This document shows, piece by piece, positions 20,358 to 31,756 of a stretch of 64,000 nucleotides of DNA. Location: the NCBI GenBank assembly GCA_001643675.2, contig LSRY02000008.1, positions 1,189,501 through 1,253,500 of the forward strand, read 5' to 3'. The position numbers and the translations under genes were made by a program. This DNA is from Monocercomonoides exilis. Its lineage: Eukaryota; Preaxostyla; Oxymonadida; Polymastigidae. How positions within the stretch are numbered: position 1 is the stretch's first letter; each line of letters begins with the position of its first letter. The notes under the pieces were generated by a model. It did not search any database. It had not been told where the DNA came from and worked only from the letters and a program-made list of their open reading frames with translations.

Positions 20358-22679
20358 AATGAAACTCTTTGAATATTTTTTGACCTCAAAAATGATTTCT
20401 TTCTTTCTTTCTTTCTTCATTTCACATTTCAACAAACAATTATGTTATTTTGAAAATGATTATTTATCAAAACTTCGAAATGGAGCAAAACAATTTTAAA
20501 AAAAGGAAAAAGAAGAACAAATTCACAAATAGAAGGATAAACATTTTTGAATCAAAAAATAATCAACATTCAATTTCAATCAGATTTTCCAAATATTTAG
20601 AGAAGAAGAAGAAATAAAGTTGCTGTTGAAGATGGCCTCATATTCCAAAAAATGCTGCAATCAAATAGAACCAATGAAGGCAGGGGAAGGATATTTATCA
20701 TTGATTGAATGGAAAATAAAAGTCTCTTTGTCTTTTCATATCGTTTCTTTGGTTGAGTTTCTAAACTGCAGATGAAATAGGTGGTTGAGCAATAAATATA
20801 TCGGAGAAATATGCAGAATTTCTTTGGAGGAGGACAATAATGTCCTTGGAAGAAAATCATGCTCTGAGGCTCCAACAACGCTTCTTTGGAGGGAACGGAG
20901 AATAACTCAAAAGGATCAGTGAAAAATCATCAAGACTCAATCTGCAAAAATGCTTGCGAAAAGCTTCATCAGCTCAATCCATGATACGAATTGTTGCATT
21001 TTGCTCATTTTTGGAGACAAACAAATCGCTCTGTTCAAGTCAATGGAGAAATTGTGACAAGCAACCAAAAAATCGTCATCGGCTCAAGTCGGCAAAGGCA
21101 TTGAAGAGAAAATATCCGATATATGCGAGGCCGTGTAACAATGCTCCGAGTATTCTCACTCCACGTGGTTTGTGAGAGATTCGGTTCCGCATTGTTTTGT
21201 AAAAAAAAAATAATAAATTCAAATTCAGCATCGGTTGTCGTCCAAAAAAAATAGTGCATGAATTCCATGTGGCAGGATTCATGTTTGGCAACATGCAACC
21301 GGTATTTCGAGCAATCGCACTCAATCTTGAATGTTCATGAAAACATCTCGTTTCTTGTCGTTTCCCCTCCTTTCACACAAAATACAAATTGGAAAGATTC
21401 CGTGAAGCTGCTCATGCGCCAGACTCTGTTGGCGGACGCCCAGTAACTGCGAGTGTCTTTTTGTGGAACAACTGCGGAAACAATGAGAATGAGGAAAGTT
21501 GGTGATTTAGATGCAAAACTGTTCATTGTTCGTGCCAAAAAAGACATGTCATTTTCGGTAATGAAGCACCTGGCGAGCCTCTCCATTCTGCTCGCGATGT
21601 CACATCGTTGCTCAAGAAGTATTCGGTGTTTCTGGAGAAAAAAAATAAGTTTTGTTCTCACCAAATCACATTCCAACTTATATTTCGATCAATAAATTCG
21701 AAAAAAATGATTCATTCCACTTGAGTTGAACAAAAAAATAAAGATAATAAATTATTTTTTTTTTTGTGATTGTTGTTGATTGTTGTTTGGTTGCAAAAAG
21801 CGAGATTTGTTTGGTTTCTTTTTTGTAAATTAAAAAATTTTTGTGAAATACTAAAAATATATCATTTCTTTTCATTTGGACAAGATAACAGTGCATCCGC
21901 AAACGATGGTATCAAAAACACTTTGTCTGACCATTTTGTTGATTTGAACAAAAAATTTATATTTTTCTTTTATTATTAATAAGAATAACAGTGATTCAGA
22001 AAATAAAACATTCTTCAACAAGAACAAAAAATTTAATAAACTGAATTTTAATTTTGAAAAAATGAAATATTTGATTTGAATGATTTATTGAACTGAGAAC
22101 ATATTTCCTGATAAAAATCCATTAGAAATTGAAATTTTGTACTCCGCCGAGTTCAGTCGAATTGTCTTTTCCAAGTTGAAACATATTTTCATTTCAGTCA
22201 ATGAGATGGAGAATGAATGACAGAAAGAAATATGAGATAAAGGATGGAACTTCAATCACTTTTTATGAAAAATATGCACTTTGAATGAATTTATAGTTTT
22301 CAATAAAATACACTTAAAATAAAAATTGTTTGAAAAACACATATTTCTTGTTTCCAAACAATATTTTATCACAGTTCTTGTATTTCATAACAAACATGAA
22401 AAAGAAATTCATTCATGATTTCCAGACAGAATATTGAATTTATTTGGAGAAAAGAACTTTTGATGTATTATGCAAAAAATAAGCTTGAAAATCAATATTT
22501 TTCTGAATTAGGATATTTGTTTTGCACATGAATTAATGATTGAAAATATTGGTGATTTCAACAAAAATGATTATTTAATAGAAAATAAAGATTTCTTTTG
22601 ATAAAATAAAAATACATTTCCCATTGATTTCAAAAAAGAAAAATTCATTCCAAACAGTTTTGTTTTTTTCTTTATTTGG
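20358..22679. other. Gene-poor AT-rich region with a possible decayed minus-strand gene
   Basis: Between 21676 and 20597 on the minus strand are short open pieces with moderate coding look. These include one with GVRILGALLHGLAYIGYFLF at about 21100, which resembles a membrane segment, and ANRVWRMSSFTESFQFVFCV at about 21400. Stops and frame changes separate them. A polytopic membrane protein remnant is possible but I cannot name it. 21700-22679 is AT-rich with nothing assignable. Confidence 0.35.
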
Positions 22680-22943
22680 AGGATGAGTGATTCTTTTTGA
22701 TTTCATATTTTTCCTATCAAAATTTTGGTATCAACATTTTGTCGCAAACATTGAGAAATCTATCATATGTTTATATTGAAATCTTCAATGTGCTTCTCTG
22801 TCTTTCAATGACAATGTGTGTTTGGAAAACAATAATTTGAAAACATGTGACACTTTTGTTAAAATTCTTTTGCAAATAACTGCGAATCAGAAAATTACAC
22901 ATACTCCAAAAAATGTCATGATTTTAAAAATAATCATCCATAT
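22680..22943. mobile_element. MITE-like element of about 264 bp
   Basis: The left end GGATGAGTGATTCTTTTTGA (then TTTCATAT) and the right end ATGATTTTAAAAATAATCAT (then CCATAT) are imperfect inverted repeats. Length and end sequence agree with the element at 48080-48344. The interior is AT-rich and non-coding. Target-site duplication not resolved. Confidence 0.4.
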
Positions 22944-24082
22944 TCTCATTTGAATGTTTTCCTCTATTTAATCGTTTATGTTTTGATTGAACCCTTGTGT
23001 TTCAGTTGAGTGTTCGAAAAGCAGTGAAAAAAAGCAAAAACACTCAATACATAAAAATAATCTCAAACAAATCACAGAAAACATTTTCAACTCAATGAAA
23101 GATTCAGCCAGATTTTTTGGGTGATTATTTTTGAAATCACAATTCTCATCCAAGATTGTTATTCAACAAAAACAGCTTCATTCAAATGAATCCGCATCAT
23201 TTCTATTTTTTGATTGTTTTTAGAAAAAGTTATTCAGTCATGAGCACAATTCAATTGATGTTTGAAAAAAAGAAAAGAAAAAGAAAACTCGTAATATGCG
23301 AATATTTTTTTTTAAACAAAACAATAATGCGTCACAAAGTCTGAAATAATAATTCAAATTCTGATAACATTGAAAATTTTCGTTCTGTCTTTAAATTCAT
23401 TCGTTATTTTTTTCATCCTTCTTTGAATTCACATGTTGAAAAAATATAAGAAACAAGAATCAATCCGATTCATTTATTTTTTCCCATTGAAAATAGAAAT
23501 AATGTTTTCAAATATCTCTTCTTTGATAAAAAAAGGAATGAAAGAAAACATATGAAAATTCTGAAAAACAAAAAAACAAAGAGAATATTAAAGATAACGA
23601 TTTAAACAAAAATTCAAGAAATGAGATTATTCTGTTGAAGATGAACAAGATTATTTGACAAAGAATTCCAATCACATGCCTATGTGTAATATTCACAAGA
23701 TGATGAACATTTCATGAAAAAGAATAACTAGGAATATTTCTTTTTCAACAATCTTTTCTCTTTTCTTGAACTCAAAAAAAAGACATTGAAGAGGTTTTTC
23801 TTCTTTTCTTCTTTTTCATTTATTCTTAAAAATAATAAATATTTGAATTTTTGAAAAATTATTTCTTTTTTCTATCAAACAGAAAAATCCATAAAAATTA
23901 TAATGAAATGAAAACAATATGCATCTGAAAACAAAACTCCAAATATTTAAATAAAAGAAATGTGCAAATCAAATCTTTTTTGTAATAAATACGTATATTT
24001 CTTATTTAATATATTACTCCATTTCTCATTTGCCCAACTCGCTTCTTGACACAAGTGAGATTGATCCGCTTCAATAAGACAC
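22944..24082. other. AT-rich intergenic region with one isolated MITE-end motif
   Basis: 23116-23140 carries the + orientation motif (TTTTGGGTGATTATTTTTGA then AATCAC). I found no convincing partner to its right. No gene seen. Confidence 0.4.
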
Positions 24083-25913
24083 CACAACCACATTCGGCGA
24101 AGGATTTGCACTTGAGTTGCAGTCAACCTCCATGTGCAATAAACCAAGTTGGCCTGTTGTCACACTGAACAGCACTCCTGTTGATTTAAAATGCTCCTGT
24201 TCCAATCGAACTCTCCGTCCTCCCTTTCCCAATGACAAAAATCTTCTTTTCTCCAATATCGATTGTTGCTGTCTCGCTGATGTGATTCCCTTCCATCAGC
24301 ATGACTGATGAGCTCAGCTCTTCCAAGCCCGTCTCCACTGCGTGTCCTACCGTCTTGCAAGGTGCCGACTCGCCCATTCCACACATCCCACTCGAGTCCT
24401 TACCATTCACCCCCACAAACAGAACCTTCGACCATTCGTTCAGCCACACCTTTTTTGATGTTTGGTTATATGACCAAGCTTTTGCACTTGCATAATTGTA
24501 TGCATAGCACACTCTCTGGTCATCTGTGTTTGTTGTGTAACATTCTTTGAACGGATTTCCTGTGCTCAAAAAAACATTGTTATAATCTGCAAATTCTAAA
24601 TCATGCCCATATGGATTGGATGCATCCCTGCATTTGCATTCATGAAAGAAAAGGAAAAAACAATAAATCTTATCATCTGGTGCATTTTGTCTATCTGGAT
24701 TAAAATGAAACCCTCCTCCATATCTCATTGCAGAGCATGAGATAAATTGAACGCTCCTCATTTTGAACTGGGGAACAATATTGAAACAGCACATGCCCCC
24801 ACCGCAATCACCAGAAATTGTACAAGAAGAAAAGCTACAGTCAAACACACACGCACTTTTCCCTCCTCCATTTTCTGTCTCAATGCATTCTTGCCCCGAA
24901 ACATTAAAATTATCAAGATAAAGTCCTCCTCCAGCATTATTTGCTTTACAATTCTGGAATTCACATCCACTGGTCCGAGCACACGTCGAAATCAAATAAA
25001 CGAATACCCCTCCTCCATATCGATTTTGCGCATTACATGAATTGAACGTGTTATTCACAATTTCAACCGATTTAATATTATAGCAATGAACGCCTCCGCC
25101 ACACCAATGCGCGACACATTCATTGAATGCACAATGCGAAACTGAAACAGTGGCCAACGATTGACCACACATGAATATCGCTCCCCCGCTCGATATACCA
25201 TCATCCCATGAATCGCCTTTTCCCGCTGTTTTCGACCCATCCCATTCGCACCAAGTGAATGTATTCGTTCCATTGAATGTTTCATTTTGTCTCTCTGGGT
25301 GTTTCTTATTACCTGAAGTTCCAATATATTCAACATTTCTTGTTCTGCAACACCCGATGAATGATGTATTTGAGGCTGTCAAGGAAGCCAAGGGGTTGTT
25401 GAGGGAATGAATAATCCCGCCATCATATGCATCGCAAACAGAAGAAAATGAGCAGCTGTTCATAAAACAAGAGGTTTGGGTTGACATTGTGGTTGAAGGC
25501 GAGCATGTCGAAGTTGCTGTTGAAATGTTGAAAAATGATAATTTGGAGAGGGATACAAGGGGTATTGAAGGGGATGAGAGGAATGGGGCTGATGAGACGC
25601 AAAAAGAAGAGAAGTGTGATTCGCTCACCGAAATACTCCCTTCAATGCCTTCTCCTTCTCTTCCTCTTCCCATTTCTCCTCCTTCTCCTCCTTTTTCTTC
25701 ACCTCCACCCTTCTCCCCTCCATATCCCTTCCCTCCAAACAGCCTGCCTGAATAGATCTCTCCCCCTCTTCCCCACCCCTTCAATGTGATATTTGTCAAC
25801 ACCCCAATGCTCCCACTCACATCAAATGCCTCTGCCTCATCTTCCCTCCCCATCCCCACAACAAACTTTTCATCCCCTTCCCTTTTTCCCACTCTTCTGC
25901 AAATGCTCCTCAA
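24083..25913 (-). pseudogene. Gene E: beta-helix-like family copy with terminal frameshift
   Basis: A 575-codon frame, opening at TTG, ends at 24186. Family homology continues to about 24083 in the next frame (GVLFSVTTGQLGLLHMEVDC...). Compared with F, one extra base near GGAGCATTTTAAATC creates the stop. The N-terminal 95 residues are charged and Gly-rich (GGEKGGGEEKGGEGGEMGRG-type) and are shared with gene H. The segment from STATSTCSPSTTMS to SSGGAI is identical to G-right, and the block GGAIFMCGQSLA to KSACVFDCSF is nearly identical to F. Landmarks TFTWCEW, YGGGVFVYLISTC, CEFQNCKANN, FFHECKC and FKECYTTNTDDQRVCYAYNY are present. Downstream of SPNVVVVSY homology ends. The gene lies in the same orientation as G-left, 3' of it. 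Confidence 0.65.
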
Positions 25914-26696
25914 AACATTCTATCTTCAAATTCTTTTTTCCTCCATTTCCTCGCCATTCATTCCTTTTCAATCTGTTTTCTTAGTAATACCTTTTTTTTC
26001 TCAAATTCTTGCCAGACTCCTTCTTTTGTCATCTCATCAGCTTTTCGCTCTTTCTTCTGTCGCTTCCCCTCCTTTTCTAAAATCCTATTCTCTTTTAAAT
26101 AAATATATATATACAAAAAAAAGAAAGAAAAGAAATTACAAGATAAGATGCTATTATTATGATAAATAAAAACTCATGCCTTTTTCATTCGCTCCTCTTC
26201 ACTGGCTTTTTCTTTCTTCTTCTTCTTCTAATATTGATTCTTTCTTCCACTTCATCCATCTTCTTCGCCTTTGATTCCAATCTCATTGTCAATCTCATTC
26301 CTTTCCTTTTCTCCTGATATATTTTCTCTTTCCAATCCTCACATTTCCTTCTTCTCCAAGAACTCCAAAATCCCAAATCTCTGAATAAGATTTCGAAGGA
26401 GAGGAAAAAGAAAGGGAACGAAAACCTGAATAAAACAAAACAAAAAAAAAAAAATATGAGGCTAATGATGGCAAAGAGAAAGAGGAAAAGGATGAAAAAA
26501 ATCAATGGATTTCTTTTTAAAAGCGAAGAAGAATTAGATGATAATGAAATAGAATATGGCAAAGAAGTCAATGAAAATGTGTCTTGCTAATAAAAAGAAT
26601 AGGAAGAGAAAAAGAAAAAAACAAAGACAACAAAGAATGCGAAGATGAAGAAGATGAAGAAGATGAGAAGGATGAACAACACAAATCCACCTCCAA
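25914..26696. other. Leader region of gene E (left outer palindrome arm)
   Basis: Exact mirror of the 44233-45015 region. It contains an AT-rich intron-like segment on the minus strand (acceptor TTTTATTCAG before GTTTTCGTTCC) and the open frame at 26185-26571. Confidence 0.5.
26185..26571 (-). other. Leader open frame/exon of gene E
   Basis: The frame spans a Phe-rich AT-rich stretch (probably intron) followed by exon-like coding sequence GFWSSWRRRKCEDWKEKIYQ and a basic tail. The RRKCEDW-like motif also appears in the leaders of D and F (KKKVCEDW), so it is probably a leader exon rather than a free gene. Mirrored exactly at 44358-44744. Confidence 0.35.
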
Positions 26697-28313
26697 TCAG
26701 ATTTTCTTCTTCTCTTTGCCCATTCCAATAACTGAAATCTTCTTTGTCCCAATCTCAATCGTTGTTGTCTCGCTTGTGTGATTCCCTTCCATCAGCGTGA
26801 TTGCCAAGCTAATTTGTATCTTACACATCTCGAATGCCTTCTTCACCGTCAGACACGGATATGTTTCATTCATCCCACACAACTCAATATTATCATCTCC
26901 ACCAACAGAAACATATATCGTTTTGTCCTTCAGCCAATCCCACTTTTCTGTGTGCTTGTGGATCCAATTAGTACCATCATAGTATTCATAAAATAATCTC
27001 CTATCATCAGCATTTGTAGCATAGCACTCGAAAAACGGATTTCCAGAATCCAAAAAATGTTTGTAATAATCTGCATATGCAATATCATGTCCGCGTGGAG
27101 GATTGGCTGAGCATTTGCATTCGTGGAAAAAAAGAAAATAACAATAATGCAAATCAATTGGCATTGTTGTTTTATCTGTATATAATCGCAACCCTCCGCC
27201 ATATGAAACAGCAGAGCAAAAAAGAAATCTAATATTCTTGATCTTGAATGCAGCTGGAATGTTAGTGCAATACATGCCTCCACCATATGAATTTGTGACT
27301 GAGCATGAAGTGAAACTGCAGTCAAACACACACGCACTCTCCCCTTCTCCACTTTCTGTTGGAATGCATCCTGTTTCTGAAACCTGAAAATCATCCAGTC
27401 TCAAACCTCCTCCCCAGCCATTTGCAGAACATTTTTGAAATTCACATCCGCTGATCTGAACACATGATGAAATCGAATAAGCATGAATTCCGCCACCTGT
27501 ATTTGCTTGTGCTGTGCAGCTGCTGAATGTGCTGTTCTCACACACAATTGTCTTGATCGCATGGCAAAATACACCTCCCCCATATGCGTCGGAATAGCAG
27601 TTGTTGAACTTGCAAAACAAAATAGACAATACTCCTTCTCCTAAATTGAACATGCATATCGCTCCCCCGCTCGATATACCATCATCCCATGAATCGCCTT
27701 TTCCCGCTGTTTTCGACCCATCCCATTCGCACCAAGTGAATGTATTCGTTCCATTGAATGTTTCATTTTGTCTCTCTGGGTGTTTCTTATTACCTGAAGT
27801 TCCAATATATTCAACATTTCTTGTTCTGCAACACCCAATGAATGATGTATTTGAGGCTGTCAAGGAAGCCAAGGGATTGTTGAGGGAAGGGACAATCCCG
27901 CCATCATATGCATCACAAACTGATGAAAAGGAGCAGCTGTATATCATACATGTGGTTTGGGTTGACATTGTGGTTGGAGGTGAACATGCATCATTTGCTG
28001 TTGAGATGTTGAAAAATGTGAGTTGTGAGAAGGAAACAAAGAGCATTGAGGATGATGAAAAAAATGATGTTGAAGATGAGAAATGCGATTCTCTCACAGA
28101 AGTTCTTCCTTTTTCCTTTTCCCATTTGCAATGTGCTTGTCTTGAATGCACGCACAATGAAGCAGCATTCTCGGAAAAGTCCAAGTCTCTTTTCCAATCT
28201 CTTCTACGGCTTCTGACTTGCATGCTGAACTCATATCCATTTTCGGTTGTTGTTAACTTCTGTCTTTTTTTCCATATTCCATTCACATCCATTCCTTTTG
28301 AATGTTCGCGCAA
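26697..28313 (-). CDS. Gene G-left: beta-helix-like family protein, 3'-truncated
   Basis: A 538-codon frame. The first ATG is codon 8 (MDVNGIWKK), but the frame continues smoothly upstream through RLLREHSKG to a splice acceptor at 28320, so translation probably begins in an earlier exon. The N-terminal 80 residues are charged and resemble gene B's. The core has the usual landmarks plus a block (GDSWDDG to YADYY) nearly identical to gene A. The C-terminal half has NPFFECYATNADDRRLFYEYY and WDWLKDKTIYVSV, then IEIGTKKISVIGMGKEKKKI and a stop. Homology to the family breaks at GKEK. The sequence beyond the stop is shared with gene H, so this truncation predates the split of the copies. The mirror copy G-right differs in the 5' part and in one internal 190-bp patch. 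Confidence 0.7.
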   Translation of the reverse strand: MREHSKGMDVNGIWKKRQKLTTTENGYEFSMQVRSRRRDWKRDLDFSENAASLCVHSRQAHCKWEKEKGRTSVRESHFSSSTSFFSSSSMLFVSFSQLTFFNISTANDACSPPTTMSTQTTCMIYSCSFSSVCDAYDGGIVPSLNNPLASLTASNTSFIGCCRTRNVEYIGTSGNKKHPERQNETFNGTNTFTWCEWDGSKTAGKGDSWDDGISSGGAICMFNLGEGVLSILFCKFNNCYSDAYGGGVFCHAIKTIVCENSTFSSCTAQANTGGGIHAYSISSCVQISGCEFQKCSANGWGGGLRLDDFQVSETGCIPTESGEGESACVFDCSFTSCSVTNSYGGGMYCTNIPAAFKIKNIRFLFCSAVSYGGGLRLYTDKTTMPIDLHYCYFLFFHECKCSANPPRGHDIAYADYYKHFLDSGNPFFECYATNADDRRLFYEYYDGTNWIHKHTEKWDWLKDKTIYVSVGGDDNIELCGMNETYPCLTVKKAFEMCKIQISLAITLMEGNHTSETTTIEIGTKKISVIGMGKEKKKI

Positions 28314-28319
28314 AAGTCT

Positions 28320-28459
28320 CTGTTATCTTTTTGAATAAAATATATTTAATAATGCAAAAATTATAATAATGCAAAAAACGTAATAAATAAAAAAAATTAA
28401 GAAATTAAAAAAAAAATTCCAAAAAATAATTGATATTAAAAATATGAAAAGCCCCGTAC
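28320..28459 (-). other. Predicted 140-bp GT-AG intron upstream of G-left
   Basis: Donor AATG|GTACGGGGC and acceptor AAAGATAACAG|AGACTTTTGCGCG on the minus strand; the downstream exon is in frame with G-left. Equivalent to the introns before D and F. Confidence 0.65.
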
Positions 28460-28869
28460 CATTTTCTTTTCACCATCTTCCACTTCTTCTTCTCGACTTT
28501 TTGCCAAATTTCTTCTTCTGCTATATCATCATTTTTCCATTCCCTCCTTTAACTTTTATTAAGATTCATCGTATATGCCTTCCAAAACCTTCAAAAAAAT
28601 ATATCTTCTTCTCTTTTCCTTGATATTTCATCCGGCTCATTCCTCGATGCTCCCCTTCATTTATTATCTCCAGATTTCTTTATATGCATCCAATATCCCC
28701 TCAAATCATATTCCTTGTTCGTTCATTGCCATTGAGCAGTCCTGTGAAAAAACCTAATTTCATAATAAAAAATAAAAACATTTGATAAAAAATATTAATA
28801 AAAAAATGCAAACCTACATCTTTCGCAATGACCGCCTTTCGCTGACTTTTTTCTTTCTTCTTCTTCTTC

Positions 28870-30400
28870 TTTTTAAAATATTAACAAAAGCTCAATCTTC
28901 TGTTCCGCTTCCACTCAAATAACCTCCACAAACTCCATTCTATAAAAATACAAGCAATGAAGAAGATTCCATCTGAAGAATCTCTTCCCATCTCTTGCCA
29001 AAATCTTCTTCTTCTTCTCTCCATTTCCCCCCAAAACAACAGCAATACCATCCCACCAAATATCACAATCCCTGTCTCCCCAGCTCCCATTCCCCTTCTT
29101 CCAACCAATAAAAATAAATATCTCCATTTCTTTGTATGTCTCTGGCGCAAAACATCTTCTCGTGGTCAGCCCCTCACCTCGCTCCATCTCTGTCGCGAAT
29201 CCATCCCCACACCTCCAATGCAAAGCGCCAGCGCTGATGTTCCTTCTTCCCGTCTTCCTCCGCCTCCACCTCCAACACTTGTCCTGCAAATGAGAGGCGC
29301 GGCCAAACGGTCCTTTCAATAAAAAATTAAAAAAGATTAAAAAAATATCTCTCACTTTTTTTCCCCCTTCAACCCCGCTTCCCTCTCTAATTATACACTC
29401 ACTCACAAATGCTCTCCCTCTTGTTCCGCCTCATATGCCTCCTTCTCTCTGCATTTGAAATAAAAGCATCTTCCCCCCATATCTCTCCATTTCCTGTCCT
29501 CCCCTCCAGTGAATATATTCCATTCACCCCACTCATCTTCTGCCCTTCTTGTTTTCCCTCTTATCCCACCTCCTCCACATCGAATTCCTTTTCTCCAACA
29601 ATAAACACGGCCTAAACACCTTCCCAATGATAAAAATCTCAAAAACTACCCCTCCCAACCTCATCCCAATCCATCCTCCGCACATCCGTTTTGCATCTGA
29701 AATATCACCAAAACCACCTCTTTCTCCCCCCAAAAAAACATTCTTTTATCGTTCCATTCCCTCTCTAAACCCTGCCTCCTTCAAGTACTCAACTCCATCA
29801 CCCCATTCCATAAATCCATTCTTTTACAATCGCATTGTCTTCATATGCCCATTCAGCCACGACACATCGAGTTGTGCCCCTTTTCTTTTGTGGCTCTAAT
29901 TCGTTATGGAACATGATCAAGAAATGCTTAATGCTCAGAAACTGCCAACGGAGTGAGATTCCGAAGCTAAAACAAGCACAGGTTGACTAAGTGAAATATT
30001 TCCAGTGAAAATGTGGGGTATTACAAAAGAATATTTATTCGATGGAAGATGAAATTATTCATTTTGATTGATGAATGGCTGTGAAGCAACAATATTTTCG
30101 ATGGAAAAGAAGAATTTTCGATGTATGCAATTTTTATTGCTCTATTGATTGTGAAGATGTTATCATCCGTATCCTCTCCAAAGTCGTGATTCAGACAACT
30201 TATAAAAAATGGACAATCTATTCTTTGCAGAGCAGAACAGCGAGGAAGGGAGCCAAATGATACCTTACAAATATATTAGAGCCTGAATGTATTTTGTTAC
30301 AAATATTTATGTGACTTATTTTGGACTCAACATGCGCGATGGATAGAAATGCGATGAAAAATGAATTTTAATGGAGCAGAAATGAACGGGGTTGGAAGAC
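28870..30400 (+). repeat. Diverged copy of the 5' flank module (before gene F)
   Basis: Collinear with 1-1618 and in the same orientation, but with many substitutions and small indels. Shared landmarks include the TTCTTCTTCTTCTCTCCATT stretch, the GCGCGGCCAAACGGTCCTTTC string and the conserved segment running into ATGGAACATGATCAAGAAAT. The inner part, from about 29690 on, belongs to the near-identical arm of the large palindrome. Confidence 0.8.
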
Positions 30401-30576
30401 ATTCAAAGCTAAAAGGAAGAATAACAAAATTCAATGAAAAGTGAGCGTTTTTTAATGAGGGTGGGATATTTTCAGAAAATTTTTGTTGGGGAGATTGGGG
30501 CAAATAACTGAAACAGGAGATTGAAATTGGTTGGGACAGAACAAGGCGCATTTCTTGGGGTGGGAATGGCAAGACA

Positions 30577-30981
30577 TTGCTTTTACGCGCTGGGGGGAGC
30601 GATGGAACTGGATTTGATTACTTGGCTTTTGAACCAAATATACGAGAAAATCAGAAAGTTTGGCGTTATACAAGAAGCTTGGAGTGGATTACAGGCAAAA
30701 TGGACTTTGAGTCATTTGACCTTTGTCTTCAGCCTTCTATCATTGAAACGTTATTCACAAGAGCAGAGAACGAGGTTGCGATGCTGAGAATATCTTCTGA
30801 CAGAAGATACATAGTATTCAAACTTGACAATAACATCGCGTTCACCATCTTCATCATCTTCATCTCTGTCATTGCCATCATCGCTGTCATCATCATCCTC
30901 ATCTTCATTAAAAATTTTATTGAAGGATTTTTATTATCTATGTGTTATTTGAGTGGGATCTGTGCCAAGAATTGGAAATAA
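30577..30981 (+). other. Conserved leader-region open frame, copy in left palindrome arm
   Basis: Same frame as 1806-2231 with few changes; mirrored at 39663-40067. The last 20 codons differ between the two arms (SMCYLSGICAKNWK against FVCYSSGISAENWK), which marks a patch of divergence in otherwise near-identical arms. Confidence 0.35.
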
Positions 30982-31511
30982 GCAAGTTTTTGGAAGCAGA
31001 ACAGAATCACTTTCATTGATGTTGAGATTGGCAGCAGAAGCAAAAAAGGCGAATTTTGCTGGCAGAAAAGAACAACATTTTGAGAGGCTCAAGAAGAAGA
31101 AGAAAGTGTGTGAAGATTGGCAATAAATATATTTTTAGAGTTTGCTTTGTATTATTTTTTTTTCTCAAATTTTTCACATATTTATTTTTTTTATTTTTTT
31201 GAGGGATTAAGATTTATGGAAGGACATTTTCAGGCAATGAATGAACATGGGGGAAAGAGCATATTGGATGCTTTTGAGAAATCAGGCAATAACAAAAATT
31301 TGAGAATATCGAAGAATGAGCTGGAGGAAATCAATGAAATGAATGGAAGAGGAGACCTTTGAAGATTTGTGCGGCGATTTGAAAAAGAAGAAGGGGAAGC
31401 GACGGAAAAGAGTAATCGGAAAATTGAGGAAATGGCTGAAGAAGAAATGTGACAGGAAGTCAAGATGGAAATGAAGATGAAGAAAAGGAAGAAGATTGCA
31501 AAAAGAAAAAG

Positions 31512-31588
31512 GTACTGGTTTGTGATATTTTTAATATCAATTTTATGTATTTTTTATATTTTTTCTTTATATTTTTAATTGATAATAG
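31512..31588 (+). other. Predicted 77-bp GT-AG intron upstream of gene F
   Basis: Donor AAAAAG|GTACTGGTTTG, acceptor AATTGATAATAG|GGACTTTTGC. Mirrored at 39053-39129. Confidence 0.65.
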
Positions 31589-31756
31589 GGACTTTTGCAT
31601 GAATATTCAAAAGCGATGAATGCGAATGGAATATGGAAAGAAGGAAGAAAACGGAAACAGAAGGAAAAAAAAGAGATGTGTGGAAGCCATGATGATCAGA
31701 AGGGGAAGAAGAAGCAGAAAAAATGATACAATCATATTGAGATATTTTGCAGCGTT

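Noticed and set aside
20597-21676. UNC93-like or other transporter gene on the minus strand
   Set aside because: Only isolated membrane-like pieces in different frames; no motif strong enough to name a family.
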